Below are positions 12,483-25,330 of a stretch of 64,000 bases of DNA, piece after piece. The notes beneath the pieces were generated by a model. The model searched no databases, was not told the DNA's origin, and saw only the letters and a program-made list of their open reading frames with translations. The stretch is from positions 157,113,121 to 157,177,120 of the forward strand of contig CM056742.1 of the NCBI GenBank assembly GCA_029851415.1, written 5' to 3'. Each line of letters opens with the position of its first letter. The first letter of the stretch is position 1. This DNA comes from Eretmocerus hayati. Lineage: Eukaryota > Arthropoda > Insecta > Hymenoptera > Aphelinidae. The translations under genes were made by a program, and so were the position numbers.

Positions 12483-13639
12483 TGTCCATCGAGTTAGTTC
12501 AAGTCATTCGAAGTAGAGGTGCGTGATCAAACTTTTATTTACTCTAAACAACAGAGTTTTTCTACATCTTCTTTTGGCGACCGTCCACCGCCATCGCCTC
12601 TTCAAGTTCAAGCTAGATTGTTTACCGTTCTCCCACTTGTCATCCTGTCAAATCCCGCCTGCCAGTGATGATCCTGATTGGTTCGCTTTTCCATCGTTCT
12701 TCAGGATCAGGATGACCAACATTATAAGTATAGTGTGAAAGTGAAACTGCTCTTTTTTTTTATTTGGGTAGCACAAACTGGCTTTGATTCCGTAATCGTA
12801 AATCATAACCAGAGATTAGTCCAGATTAACTCATAACCTTCCGATGTCGATCACTTTTTATATCAGACTATTTATTGTCAAATCATTCGTTTTCGAAATC
12901 TGAAAATGCAACGATCAACTTGTAAATGGCACAGTTACGAGAGAAAATTGATTCATTATTTTGGTATAGCTAATAGTTTAAATTTTTAATTTCTAATTCC
13001 AAGAATTTCTACTGTGCTATTAATCAATATAATAACTCTCCAAAAACGACTTGTATCTGTTCTAACATATTGTACAGACGAGTAACTCAGCACTACACTC
13101 ACTCATCTACAGAGACTTGACCTCAGCTTCAGAGTTGGAAATGAAATTTTGATTGAAAAACGTGTGTCAGTCCACTCATTTATTAACATTCATATCATAT
13201 AATATTTACATGTCATTCTTTATTACAATTATAGTAAAAATGCTGCAAGAATCTGTTGAACTCATAGATTCAACTTTAATTTCTTCTAGTACGAGTGGAA
13301 TACTTATTTGATAGTTCAGTTTTTGTATTATCCTTTAATTTTGTTGTGAAAAGCCGAATGAAGAATTATTTAGTCTTAGACAGGAACAGCCCCATCTTTT
13401 CAAGGTCATTGATTGCTTGAGGTATGTGTAAGGGAAAAAAACTTAGTAAAGCTAGATCACAATTGGAAGTAAAGTATAATTAAACAAAGGATCAGGTATG
13501 ACATGAGGTGTAATTCTCAATCATCCAAGTCATTCTTTGAACATTTTTTGTTAAAGTTTCATGAACTCATCAGAAGTCTGGCTTTGTACAGTATGAATCA
13601 CATCAAAACTTGTACATTATGTACAAAATTGAGAGCTGG
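12483..13639. promoter_or_regulatory. Spacer with CtIP promoter and Cdk12 3' UTR
   Basis: CtIP (minus) starts at 12482 and Cdk12 (minus) stops at 13640, so this 1.16-kb stretch should hold the CtIP 5' UTR and promoter plus the Cdk12 3' UTR. Minus-strand AATAAA signals lie at 13219-13224 and 13179-13184, about 420 and 460 nt past the Cdk12 stop. No TATA box or other core element could be assigned with confidence. Confidence 0.5.
13219..13224 (-). terminator. Candidate Cdk12 poly(A) signal
   Basis: AATAAA on the minus strand, about 420 nt downstream of the Cdk12 stop; a second copy is at 13179-13184. Tandem signals of this kind are common at insect gene ends. Confidence 0.4.
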
Positions 13640-16600
13640 TTAGGAAGTGAATGCTGACTGAGAGGATGTTGAGGGTAGGAAATTATTCTGCAGGGTAGAA
13701 ACCAGTTTACCTGGTGGTCTATTGTTGGTATTGAGATTGGGATTGTGAGGTTCCAAACCATAACGCGACATTAAAGCAGATAACGCAGATTTTACTCCAA
13801 CAGTAGCAAGATGGGACCATCTTCCAGAGCTGACTGCATCATCTCCTGCATAGACAGCATGAGCATCAAAGCTACTTTTCTGCATTGAATTAGGTCCTAG
13901 AAATTGATATTTAAAGGAAAAATTTTATCAAGTTACCACACATCATATTCAACAAGGCTCACCTATTGGTGGATTTACAATTGGCTGATGTGGATCAAGA
14001 AGGCCACTATGTCTGGAATTTGTGACCAAACGAAGTTCTGCTTGTAATTCGGATAATAACTGTGCTGATCTTGGGTCAGTCTGTAAAGTATAGATGGTAA
14101 GTGAAGGGTGTTACATGTTATTGTTTCAAAATATAACTTCATTCTATTGACGGTACTGGTAAAACTCAAATTATTTTGGCACAAGATTTGGATGAAAAGT
14201 AGGTTAATCAGAGAAATCAATATGCTCTTCAAGTAATTGGAGAGAGGAAGCATGCATTACACCTAAAATGAGCTATGCAGTCATAACGAGTGAGGATTGA
14301 AAAAGAGTACAAAAGACTTAATACCTCATTGTCTGTTCTAAGAGACATTATGTCATCAATACTGATAGGTTTTCCTTGATTCATTGCAGCAGCCATTACA
14401 TTCAATTTTCGTGCTAAAGTATCTTCATTACTATATTCTGGAAAATGAGGACCATCTCGATTACTGCGGGACTTCATCAATGGGCTATGGTAACCATAAG
14501 GCGATGAATGGAATTGATTTAATTGGCTAAACATGCCATCTGCGCTCATTTGTGATTCTGAAGTGAATTGACGAGAGTTGTAACCTGCTTCCATTTTCAG
14601 TCTCTTAGATGATCTGAAATGAGATTAATGGTTCATATCATCACCACTAAGGTCAATTTTTTGAGTATTTAATGCATGGTGGGTTATTATAATCAAGTGC
14701 TGCCAGTTTATATGAGAATGTGATGCAAGAGTGATTTCCTATCTTCATAATGCATCAAGAGGAACCTGAACAAAGTTAGTCATTGGATGGTTATGAATAT
14801 TTTAGGAAGCAGTTTCTTATACATCACACACTTGTTTGCTTTTTAAACCTCATGAAAGTATGATTGAGGATAATGAATATTAATAAAATTGGATGAAAAA
14901 AAATTTTGAATTCTTGAGATGCGAGCTCTAACTCGAAATTTTGAGAGACCTTTTGTTTAAGAATACATCTGACCATGCATTGGGGGTCTGCATATTGGTG
15001 AGGGCATAAAATGACCCAATGTATGGAAATGGATGATGTCAAGCGTAACCAGCATGTTAATATTTTAGTGGGAAAAGCTTAGATGATTTGTTACTCCATT
15101 ATCAAAGCCGAGACACAAACACTTCCATGTTATGAAGGTAAATCTGCAAATGAATAATGTAGAAGATTGATTACCTACATTTAACTTTAAAAGCTCTATA
15201 AAATTTGTCCCTCTATTTCATGAGGCCTCTCTACATTCTACTTCCTGAAACACAATTGGTTTGCTCTGTTAGTGCTGAAATATTTCCACATTTTTGACTT
15301 GTTCAGAAGATAATTTTGATACAATATCCCACAATCAGCTAAACTGAACTTCAAATCAACTCTTGCCCTGTCAAGTTTCAATCAATATTCATTGACATGA
15401 AAAGTGTGAAAGATCAGATTATTAAATAACTTTAAGACCCAAGAGCTCTGGGTTGTTTAGACTTTCTAAGTTATTTCTTCACATAAATGCATCAATTTAC
15501 TAGGATGAGATTTACACGATTCAAATATGGTTTTCTTTATTTTTTGAATGATTCCATTTGAACCATATTTGATGCTAAGGTAAGATTTCTTATACCCGGA
15601 TTTAAAACGACCATGTCACTGACATTTTCCTTTACATAATCATTTCTTCCAAAAATATTACAAGGTACTGCTTGAGTAGGTAACGGTTCATTTTGCAGGT
15701 ATTTCATTGCATTACGTACACATATCACGGGAAATATTATTCGATTGATTCCTGCGCACACGCAATACGCCTTCAGCAGGTGACTTTCTTGTGAGGTAAT
15801 TGTACAAACTGGATCAAATACAACTGCACGATTGTCACAGTCGATAGTATGTGCTATTATTGTACGTGATCTTTCAATCGATTTCATACTCATTTTGATG
15901 AGAAAAAGTCTACTTTTTCTGGAGATCAGTCATAGCTGAGTTATCAATGCTGAAAATGGAATGCAAGGTCACGTACAGCTAATGAACTCAAATAGTTGAC
16001 AAAATAGATCGAGACCGTCAATCGCACAACTAAGAGCATTGTCATTATTGTGAGGGAGTTTTTAAACGACTTTTGTGTCCTGATATGGTATTGGGATGCA
16101 TCTCATCGTCCTCTGCTGCAAAGTGGCAACGCTTGATTGTGTTGGCGATGTTATGCGTCTTTTTTCCATGTCCAAATTCTTTATTTACACATATTTATGG
16201 GTATCTTTACAAACTTCCTCAGACCGATGTGTTGGGATCATTATATATTTGATTGTGGTTTCTTATAACAAAGCATAAGATTTATTGACAACCATCCATT
16301 AGCAAATCATATTTCTAGACAAACCATAAATAAGATAATATTCATTTTAGCTCAAGAACTGGATTCCTGAGCGGAGAGTTTCGATGCACTCTTTTCTATT
16401 ACCTACAATTCAAAATTTTCCGATCTTAGACGTCTGAGAAAATTCATCTAACCAGACGGGAATAACAACAGTTGGCATAATCTTCTTTGCTAAGGGCAAA
16501 CACGAATAACGTTTTCCTCTATTTACAACCATGAAATCAGTCATGGTGGTCATCTCAGATTTCTTGCTGGAATAAAACTTGACTATACGATCAGCCAACT

Positions 16601-19600
16601 ACTCACCCTCCAACGTCGAGGTCCTCAATTCTTTGCATGCCAACTCTATTTGGTACTGGATTGAGAGGAACTCTGCCTTGAGGATTTTCTTGTTGCTCTC
16701 GTAGCTGCCTTCGTCTTCTCTTGCTCCACAGTTCATGACAATCTTGCCATGTAGGTAGCGATGGTGTCGTCGATCTAAGATGGGAATGAGGTTTGAAATT
16801 AATGGAAAGAATGTCATTCCCAGAAATGGATCGAGTTCAATAAAGATGAGTAAGGTGGGTTCCAACTCTGAAGCAGTTATCAAATACTTACTTATCAGGC
16901 ACAATATTCTTGAGCCAAGGGCTCTTCAAAGCATCGGCCGCTGTTATCCGTCTCTCTGGATCTAATTCTAACATTTTATCCAACAAATCCAGGGCTTGTG
17001 CTGGCATAAATGAGAAGTCTTCACGAAGCTTCCGCCTGTACGTCTTTTTGGGTTTTAGAGTATGCCATAACGGCAATTTTATCACAGTAGGCCACACCGC
17101 TGGGGTTGGGGTTCCACAAGTTTTTGAAATAGTTTCGAGCTGCATCATTTCTGCACTAGCCTAAGAGAGAAAGCAAACAAATGTATTTAAAAATCAACGA
17201 CTTTGATCTACGATAATGATTGATTCTGCAAGTACCTGGAATAGTGGCTTTTTGAGAAAAAGTTCCCCTAAAATGCACCCACAACTCCATACATCAATAG
17301 CAGGACCGTATCGTTCTTCACCCAGTAGTAACTCGGGAGGTCTGTACCACAAAGTGATTACTTTATTTGTATACGGCCGTTGTCTGTCTTCGGCATTATA
17401 CAGCCTTGCCAATCCAAAATCGGCCAACTTCACCTCTCCTCTGCAAAGATATTTGAATTATTGAGTACGTAGAATGTAAGCTGGGCAAGATAGATTTCAT
17501 ATAGAAGAACTCACTTGTTATTCATTAGAATGTTGGAACATTTTATGTCTCGGTGTAGAAAGTTTTTTCCGTGGCAGTAGTTCAAGCCATCTAGCAGTTG
17601 TTTCATAATACTGGCATTATCAGCCTCGGTAAAATCAACCATGCCAGACTCCAACAGGCCCATCAAGTCATGATCCATGTACTCAAAAACCAAGTAAAAT
17701 GAGCCTTTGTCCTGGAGAAAGAGTCACGCATCACGAATTGTAACCATTAGAATAGACAAAATTACTATTCATGAAATATTTACCTTTCTAAAGTCCAGGG
17801 CGTCTTGTTTATCAGTCACGATCTCTCTTAGATTCACAATATTCTTGTGATTAAGTTGTCGTAATATCTTAATCTCTCTCACGGCTGTGATAGGGAAGCC
17901 ATCTTTTTCATTCTCGAGACGTACTTTTTTCAGAGCAACAATAACTCCTGCTGTCTTATCTTGAGCTTTGTATACTTGTCCATAGGTGCCTTCACCGATT
18001 TGATCAATGAATTCAAAAACATCGACACAACGCTCTCCCCAGTCTTTGCCACCAGAAGCAGACATTGGCACGTGATTGTTACGGGAGCTCCTCCTCTTTA
18101 TTATCTTAGGTCTCTTGAGCTTTGGTCTAGGTGGTACTCGTTCAATTCTGACTCGAGGCGGTGTGGCCACCGTTTCATCCCCGCTCAAATCTTCTGTGCC
18201 CGGAACGACTACATAAAATCATCAAAATTAATAATCTGTTCTTATATAAGTTATCAGATTCCATGCTCATTCTTCTGTGATCAAAGTAAGATTATTCACA
18301 AACAAGTACCGAACTGCGCCAAAAATCAAGTTGCGTTTTAGTCGATTCTACAACATTTCGTGTGTCGCGAAGGTGATATTAATCGATATGAAAAGAAGAT
18401 GAAAAAATTAGAAGATATGGAAAGGAAACTTACCTGGTGGCATTGGCAAATCCTTGATGCTTTTTCTCGTAGCCATCGGCTTCGGGGTGGACGGTGCCGA
18501 GGTGCTAGCTAGACTGGACGGTATTGGAAGTGCTTTGGGTGGAGGCTTTGGCGTGATGGGGGGAGGCGGTGGACTAGGCGAGCGACTTGGTGGCGAGTCT
18601 ATACTCTCGAGGTCGTTTTGGTTTATCCCAGGGGGCAACGGGAGCTTCTTCAGACTCGCGGTCTTGAATGCAATGATCGGCTGTGGTGGCTCGTTGGATT
18701 TGATGGGTACTGTAACAAGATTTGAGGAAGGAGCAAACATGGCGATCGCTGGAGACACGGGAAACGCCGCTCCAATAGAAGATGAAGACGGCACGGAAGG
18801 AGGTGGAACGCTGAGGTTTGGAAGTCCCAGCGGATGACCGATTACTGGAGGAGTCGATGTTGAGGATCCGAGTGGTGGTGCAGGTACGGGAATAGGCACA
18901 GAAAGTCCAGGCACTTGAGATTGAGCGGTTGGTGGTATCTGTTTTATATCAGCATGGTGCTGATGTGCAAGCTGGTGAAGCTGTAGAGCTTGCTCTCGAG
19001 CCAATTGTTGATCACGCTTTTGCTCTCGCGCAAGCTGTTGTTCTCGGGCAATCTGCTGGTCTCGAGCCTGCTGTTCTAGAGCCAACTGTTGTTCTCGAGC
19101 GAGCTGTTGATCCCTCTGTTTCTGTAACTCTCGCTGTTCTCGCTGTTGCTGTTCTCTCTGTAGCTCGAGCTGAATCTGCTGTTCCAACAGCTGTTTCTCA
19201 CGTAGAAACTGCAATTCTCGCTGTTGCTGTTCTCTCTGTTGCTGTTCTCTCTGTTGTAGCTCGAGTTGAATTTGCTGCTCCAACAGCTGTTTTTCCTGTA
19301 AAAGTTGCAACTCGCGTTGTTGCTGCTGCTCTCTTTGTAAATCAGGCTGAGGTTGTTGTTCTCTGTGTACATGCTGCTGCTCTAGCTGCAGTTGATCATC
19401 TCTCTGGAGTTGTTGCTCAAGTTGCAGTTGCTGGTCCACTTGAGGAATTTGTGGCATTGCCGGGTGAGGAGGTATCGATGGCGTACCTGAAGAACAATTT
19501 TATTTCAGAATCTAATAATCAGGACTCATAGCAAATTGAGCAAATTGTTTCAAAGATAATCAACTGACCTGGGACGAGAGATGATGGTGGATTAGTAGCA

Positions 19601-22600
19601 GCGGCTGCAGTGGGCAGTTCGGTAGCTAACACCGGTGAATTATTTACATGTAAGGCTTGTGAAAGTAGTCCAAGTTGAACCGGGGCTGCTGCAATTGCTG
19701 GCTCGATAGTATGTTGCTGTGGCTGCTGTTGCTGCGGCTGCTGCTGCTGCTGCTGCTGCAGCACTGTAATTGGTACTGTTGGGATAACACCGTCAACAGG
19801 TAAGGGTGGAGTAGTCGGACCATCGACGACTGTTGAACCTTCAACATTGGGTGGTTGATTAACAACTAGAGCCGGAGCAACCGGTACTGTTGAAGTTATG
19901 GTAGCTGTATTCATGCTTGGCACAAATGCTGCAGGAGGCACCAGATTCAAAGCCCCTGGCATTGGATTCACGACGGCAACTTGCGCTGCCATCGGTTGTG
20001 TTTGCAGTGGCACCTGCACTGGCGGAAGGGTCTGCGCCTAAATAGAAGAAAAGATTTTGATGAGTTTTCTTTCGACAATAATTTGTGATTACATTTGTCA
20101 GTTTGTCTAATGATGAGAGATAACTTTTTTTGAGATACATCATTAAAAGATTGCGATAATTGCTGTGTTCACATACGTTCTTCAAGAACTTTTTCCATGA
20201 TCTAAATGAGGTGTCATACAATAACTATTGCCACCGAGACTAGACTGCCACGACGCCTGCAGGCCAGCCGCAGCACCTCGGTGCAGCCGGCTCATGGAGA
20301 AATCGCGCGGACTCGTCCGATTGTTTTAGCACATGGCAGTGTGTGAATGCTCATAATATTATCATGCTTGATCAATTGTGTCGTCAAAAGTTGTGCAAAT
20401 CGGAACTAGAAGTGGTCCTGCATGCATTGTGTAGGCCGTTGCTTGTCGTCGGCAGAGTGATTATGTGTTTTAATGATAAATGTTTTGACACTCGCCGGTT
20501 CCGCACAGGTTAGCAGAAGACGCGAGCAGCGACTGGACAGTCAGCGGCGAGCGCATTTTTGTGTATAGAAAACCTCATTGTATCTCAACTCTTAATCCTC
20601 AGATCGGCTTCATGATTGAGACGGTCATTGTCGAGGTGATGGTCTTGAAGATGCATCCCGCACAACACCCCGGCATCGCTCCGATAAAATCAGAAAAATT
20701 GTTGAAAAATACGTCTTTACGCTCTCGCGCGCCGTGACTTTCTATCAAAAACAGTAAGCGACAAAGTGTCAAAGGAAGATTTTTTCTGCTCATGACCCGA
20801 TTCAGGAATATGTGAGCTTGCACCACCTCAAATATAAGAGCTTTCTGACAATCAGAGAGAGACCAAGAGGAACATTTCTAGATCTTCTCATGTTAGCTTA
20901 TACAAGAGAGTCCGCGTGATTTTGCGCAGGTAGTGCGCGCGGCGCTCACCATGCGAGCGTCGGTAGAGTCGGCTATCCCCTCCAACTCAAGTCTCGGTGG
21001 CAATAGGTAGTATGGAGGATGACATCTCTTTGAGGCTGAGGAAAAACATTTTTCCGGAAAAATTTCAAACAACATCATTAAACTACTTGTTGGAAGATTT
21101 GTGGATCTGGGTAGTGTTAACGGTTAAAAGCAATTTACGTTGTTCCATACTTAGAAGCGAAGGATTGATTTTGAAATAAGAGACCTGTACAAAGACACGA
21201 ACTCACAAAATTATGCGCTCTTACGACTGTTGCGTGACACGAACTGAGTCATTTACGCAAATCGTGAGAAGATGTCGAAGTATCGGCGAGTCTTTTTTTG
21301 CTACGACTAATATCACTTGGCTATTCGTGTTTCTAGATCTCAAGAAAATTTCATCTGAAACTCCGAGTGAAAACTCTCATAGTATAATTCAAACTCAAAT
21401 AACTATCAAACAATATGATGACCAAAAATTTATATTCGAATCAATTCAGATCGTAGATATAAGTCTAAAATAAAATGCATGGGCCGTTTTTTAAAATGAG
21501 ACTCATGTAACGGATAGATTCAAGTTTGATGTCCTAGATCTGTCTAACCCTTTCTGTTTGAGACTTGGCTTCATGAAAATACCGTACAAACTCTCATGCA
21601 TTTATCCTATGCATGGAAATTAGATTGCCCTTCGCCTTTCACGACGCGACATCATTTTTTTGGTCGAAAAATAATACTTACAAAATAATCGTAGGCTATT
21701 GACTTTAAAGTGGTTTTATCCTACGAATCACATACAGATAAATGTGGGGAGCTGGAAAGAGACAGTCGTGGAATTCAAGAACTCTTTCTCGTGTAAGTAT
21801 GTATGAGTTCTTATCATTCACACCGATTCACTATAAAGAAAGAAATGACATGTTGTGTTGATCATCAATGTGAAGCAGGTGTACCACAGGCTCCAATTTT
21901 TTTCATATCGATCAATACTGACCGGCATCCGCGCTCTTACGTCCTGTGCTGAGGTGGGTTAAAGTAGTTATCTTGCAATCAAGTGAGTCAATGATGATCC
22001 AACGGAAGCTTTTTCGCTAACATCAATTTCATAAAAATTATAATTTTGGTCCATCATTCTGTTTTGTCTATTAAAAAGCAAGTTGAGGCGGGTTACTTAT
22101 GTGAACAAAACTCACTCGAACCAGTGAGTGAGACTGAAGATTTATCACAGTATTAACCTTTTCCTCCCGCAATCTCGTCATTTTCTGAGGTCGGAGTCAA
22201 TAGCGAGGTGTCGTTGTACGTGCCCTCTCCCATAAGCGCAATGTTGAAAGTGAATAAAACACCCGATTCATTGATGGCTTAAGATCAAAAACGAAACGGT
22301 CGATCCTCTCGAAATTTCGCAGATACTCATCAATGCTTCGACTTAGCTATAACACCAATTAATGTGCTCTGACAGAGACATTTTCCTTCTGTAGACCTCT
22401 TACTCTTGGAAAAATGTTCAAGAGAGCTTGACCTGCAGTCGGCGGAAAACAGACACATTGGGAAATCATCGATATCTGGGTCTCAAACTTGAAACCAGTT
22501 GATGTCATCCTCGAGTCTGACAAGCATCATAAAGGTTTCGGAATCTCACCTTGTATTCAATGTCAAAAACAAATCGAGTGCAAAACACGGATGAAAAAGT

Positions 22601-25330
22601 TTTGGTTTATAGATTAAATCTCCAGGGCTTTAAGAGAAATGTCATATCGAAGAAAAGATGGGTAAATGAAGTGCGGGACTTGATTTCTCGTGTAATCATG
22701 GTCGAGAAGATGTTCAACAGCAAATTTTCTACTACGGAGTGTGTCGCAGCGTGTTGGCAACCACTAAATCAACAAAATGAATGGAGGACTCACCGCTGGC
22801 ATTGCGGCTGGGACATTGTTCATGCCTGGCACAGGTATGTCAAGCACGTCCATTTCACCAGGCATCGGCACCGATGCCAGTGAACTGACAGACATTCTGT
22901 CATTCGACATTAGCCGTTGGTCCGTGGACGACGAACCGTTGCTGTTATCCTTGTCTCCGTCGGATCCTTCAATAATTTGACAATCGTCTTGGCTAGCCTT
23001 CTCCTTGGCCGCCTGCAGCCTCTTGAGCGCAAGCTCGCGCATATTTCGATCCTTTACAAGCTCAGCAAACAAGCTAGTCTCACTTATCTTCTCCTGCATT
23101 TTGCGATTGCGTTCACGTATGCTGTTCGGCGATTTGCGAACCGAACGATGTAAGGGCGAGGGTATACGTGACATGCGTGGGCTTTTGGATCGGTGCTTTC
23201 GCGAAGATTTGTGAGACTTTGGTGAGCGTGATTTTCTGGGCGAGCGACTGCGTCTCCTCGAGTGAGGCGAATGAGAACGCGATCGGGACTTGCGCCAGCG
23301 GTGCGGGCTGCGAGAGCGAGATCTCGACCCATGGCCTGGCATTCTGAAAAAGAAAACGAATCATTGAGAAATTTAAATGAAGTGATACAAGTTCAATCAA
23401 TCATAAAGAGAGCAACGGTCAGTTATGAAAATCAATGATTAGAGCATTATTAGATTTATGGGTTCCGAGATACGCTGAGCCCTTACGGACATATATTGAT
23501 ATGTTCCACCAGGGTGATATCTTTACCTTTCTAATGAGCCATAACTCAATCATCAACCAGTTATGATTTGCGATCACTCAGCTCTCGTGAATCATCTCGC
23601 AAGTTGGAATAGGCAAAGCACCTATCAAGGAAGCAAAGAGAGATAAAAGGGGAGACAGCTCACCTGTCCCTTCGCTTTTCTCTTCTCTCCTTCTCGTGGT
23701 TCCTATGCCTGCTCCTCGAAGAAGAATCTTCCCGGTGTCTCCTCTTGCCGGAGCCTGGCGATCGCAGTCCCATTTCCTCGGCACGGCTGCGTCTGCTGTG
23801 TGACCCTGCGCTTGGGCTGAACTCTCTCCTGCTACCACGTCCTACGGGACTGGGACTGTGCCTGCCCCCAAGTCCACCACCGCCTCGATGCATAGAAGCA
23901 GACGAGTGATTAGGCGGAGGACTGTATTCGCCACCTCTTCGCCTTCCTGGGCTGTGCTCCCTGCGTCTACTGCTAGGGGGTGGTGGCGAAGTTGGGCTGT
24001 GCGCTCCTCTACGCCTGCTTCCATGGTGATTGCTCGGGCTGCCTCCGTGATGCATTCGAGACATTCCGTCACCGGAGGATCTGTGCCTAGAATCAACGGG
24101 GCTGAGACCTCCGCCGTGATGCTTGCTGCTTTTGTGGTGGCGGCCGTCGGGGCTGAGTCCACCTCCCCTCGTCGACGAGGGTGGCAACAGCGGCGTGTGC
24201 GGTGAGTCCACGTGGCGATGGCTCAACATGTGACTTGGCGGCGGAGAGTCGAGCTCCATGTCACTTGGAGAGCCGCCTCTGTGGTGATGATGATGGTGAT
24301 GGTGGTGGTGACTTCGACCACTCGGAGGTGGGGTCGCCGGCGAAACCGGTGACGTGCTGTCCTTAAGCGCTAGCATGGGTGGCGAGGGACCAGGATGCTG
24401 CATCCGCCATTGGCCATGGAGCAACTCGGCGCCGGTAACGACCACACTCGGGCTCATGCTTCTGGAGGCACGCTTGTTCTTGCGCTTCTTTTTCTTTTTG
24501 CTGCTGCCGCTGAGCAGGCTGCCCGGGGGACTCGCGCTTGTCACCCGGCTCTTCTTCTTTTTATCGCGCTTCAACTTCTTCTCCTTGCGTCGAGACATCC
24601 TGCCTACGTGACCGGCGGCCTCGTCCTCGCCGTAGTCGTCGAGCTCTCCGTCGTCTGGGGGCGAGTAGCTACCTCGTACCGGTCCTGCTAAACTTCGATG
24701 CGACTTCCTGCCTGATGGCGTGGGCGAGATGCTGATGGGCGAAGTGGCCTCGGCAAGGGCTGCTGCCGCCGCGGCAAGGGAGTGAGGTGCGTTGAGGATC
24801 GGCTCCGCTGTAGCATAGTACCTGCCGCGCTGTAAGAGAGAGTCAGGAACTTCACCGTCGGTGTAGCTATTAGCGCCTCCGCGGCTGTCTTCAGATTGAA
24901 TCTCACCGGCTTCCGGGCCAGAGAGGTCTTCGCTACTAACGTCCGAGTACTCGACGAGGGGCTTTTTACTGATACCCGCTACAAGAATTGCGTTTGTCTC
25001 GAGTAGCTGCTGCTGGTGTCTCTCTTCTCTGGAGGACTTCTTTTTCTTCTTGCGTTTGCCCGAGCTGCTGCTGCGCTTGGCATGCTTGCGGTGCTTGCGA
25101 CCACCGCTGCTCGACGACTCGGAAACCACGGCGCTGAAACTCGTTGCAACAGACTCGGCCGCAACTGTTGCGGCAACCTCGAACGCGTGCTTGCTTCCGT
25201 CTCCTCCTGATTCGTTCAGGTTCACCAGACTATCGTCACCAACACTGCTGCTGTTGCTGTCTTCACGATGAGATGAGGTTCTATCACGACCGTTGCGTTC
25301 CTCGCGCTCGTAATCGCGGCTGCTAGGCAT
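13640..25330 (-). CDS. Cdk12: Cyclin-dependent kinase 12 (Pol II CTD kinase)
   Basis: Twelve coding exons on the minus strand fit by phase: 25330-23664, 23343-22794, 20037-19569, 19486-18434, 18208-17784, 17711-17515, 17440-17236, 17160-16892, 16774-16607, 14613-14325, 14080-13963 and 13896-13640. They give 5667 nt, 1888 aa plus stop. The N-terminal half is Arg/Ser-, Lys- and His-rich, including a ten-His run, followed by a Gln/Glu/Leu-rich block (about 900-1080). The kinase domain is about 1311-1610: [40 protein letters not shown] and [12 protein letters not shown]. The following [18 protein letters not shown] is the CDK12/13 C-terminal extension. With cyclin K the family phosphorylates the Pol II CTD and supports long and DNA-repair transcripts. 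The last three exons, after a 2-kb intron, rest on phase fit and splice sites only; without them the frame stops at TGA just past 16607. It is longer than the human protein (about 1490 aa). Confidence 0.9.
15536..15541 (-). terminator. AATAAA overlapping the stop of the nested ORF
   Basis: On the minus strand the end reads AAA AAA TAA AG, so the stop codon is part of an AATAAA. If used it would give a minimal 3' UTR and could also cause premature polyadenylation within the Cdk12 intron. Confidence 0.35.
15537..15893 (-). CDS. Small single-exon gene nested in a Cdk12 intron; function not recognised
   Basis: A 118-codon ORF starts at an ATG in a good insect start context (CAAAATGAG) and ends in TAA. 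It lies within the 2-kb Cdk12 intron 14614-16606, on the same strand. The protein ([13 protein letters not shown] at the start, VQMESFKK at the end) has mixed hydrophobic and polar composition and five cysteines, with no signal peptide, clear membrane segment or motif I recognise. An AATAAA overlaps its stop codon, so its transcript could end almost without a 3' UTR. Balanced composition and start context favour a real gene, but it could also be an alternative exon or chance ORF. Confidence 0.45.
   Translation of the reverse strand: MSMKSIERSRTIIAHTIDCDNRAVVFDPVCTITSQESHLLKAYCVCAGINRIIFPVICVRNAMKYLQNEPLPTQAVPCNIFGRNDYVKENVSDMVVLNPGIRNLTLASNMVQMESFKK
20038..22793 (-). other. Long Cdk12 intron without recognised features
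   Basis: This 2.76-kb intron separates the RS-rich exon ending MPA from the exon beginning AQTLPP. A GC-richer patch at about 20230-20560 contrasts with the AT-rich rest and could mark an alternative promoter, but no start site or exon was identified. Short ORFs here show no family resemblance. Confidence 0.5.
24285..24314 (-). repeat. Poly-histidine codon run in Cdk12
   Basis: CAC/CAT codons (plus strand GTG/ATG) encode ten consecutive His residues in the N-terminal region of Cdk12. His tracts are linked to nuclear-speckle targeting in other proteins, which would suit this kinase; that link is an inference here. Confidence 0.75.

Noticed and set aside
18454..19531. Plus-strand ORFs rich in Val/Ala opposite the Gln-rich Cdk12 exon
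   Set aside because: Complement of CAG-type codons; not an independent gene.
23842..25271. Several ORFs on the other strand or in other frames over the Cdk12 RS-rich exon
   Set aside because: Shadow frames of a GC-rich coding exon; the Cdk12 frame continues through by splice phase.
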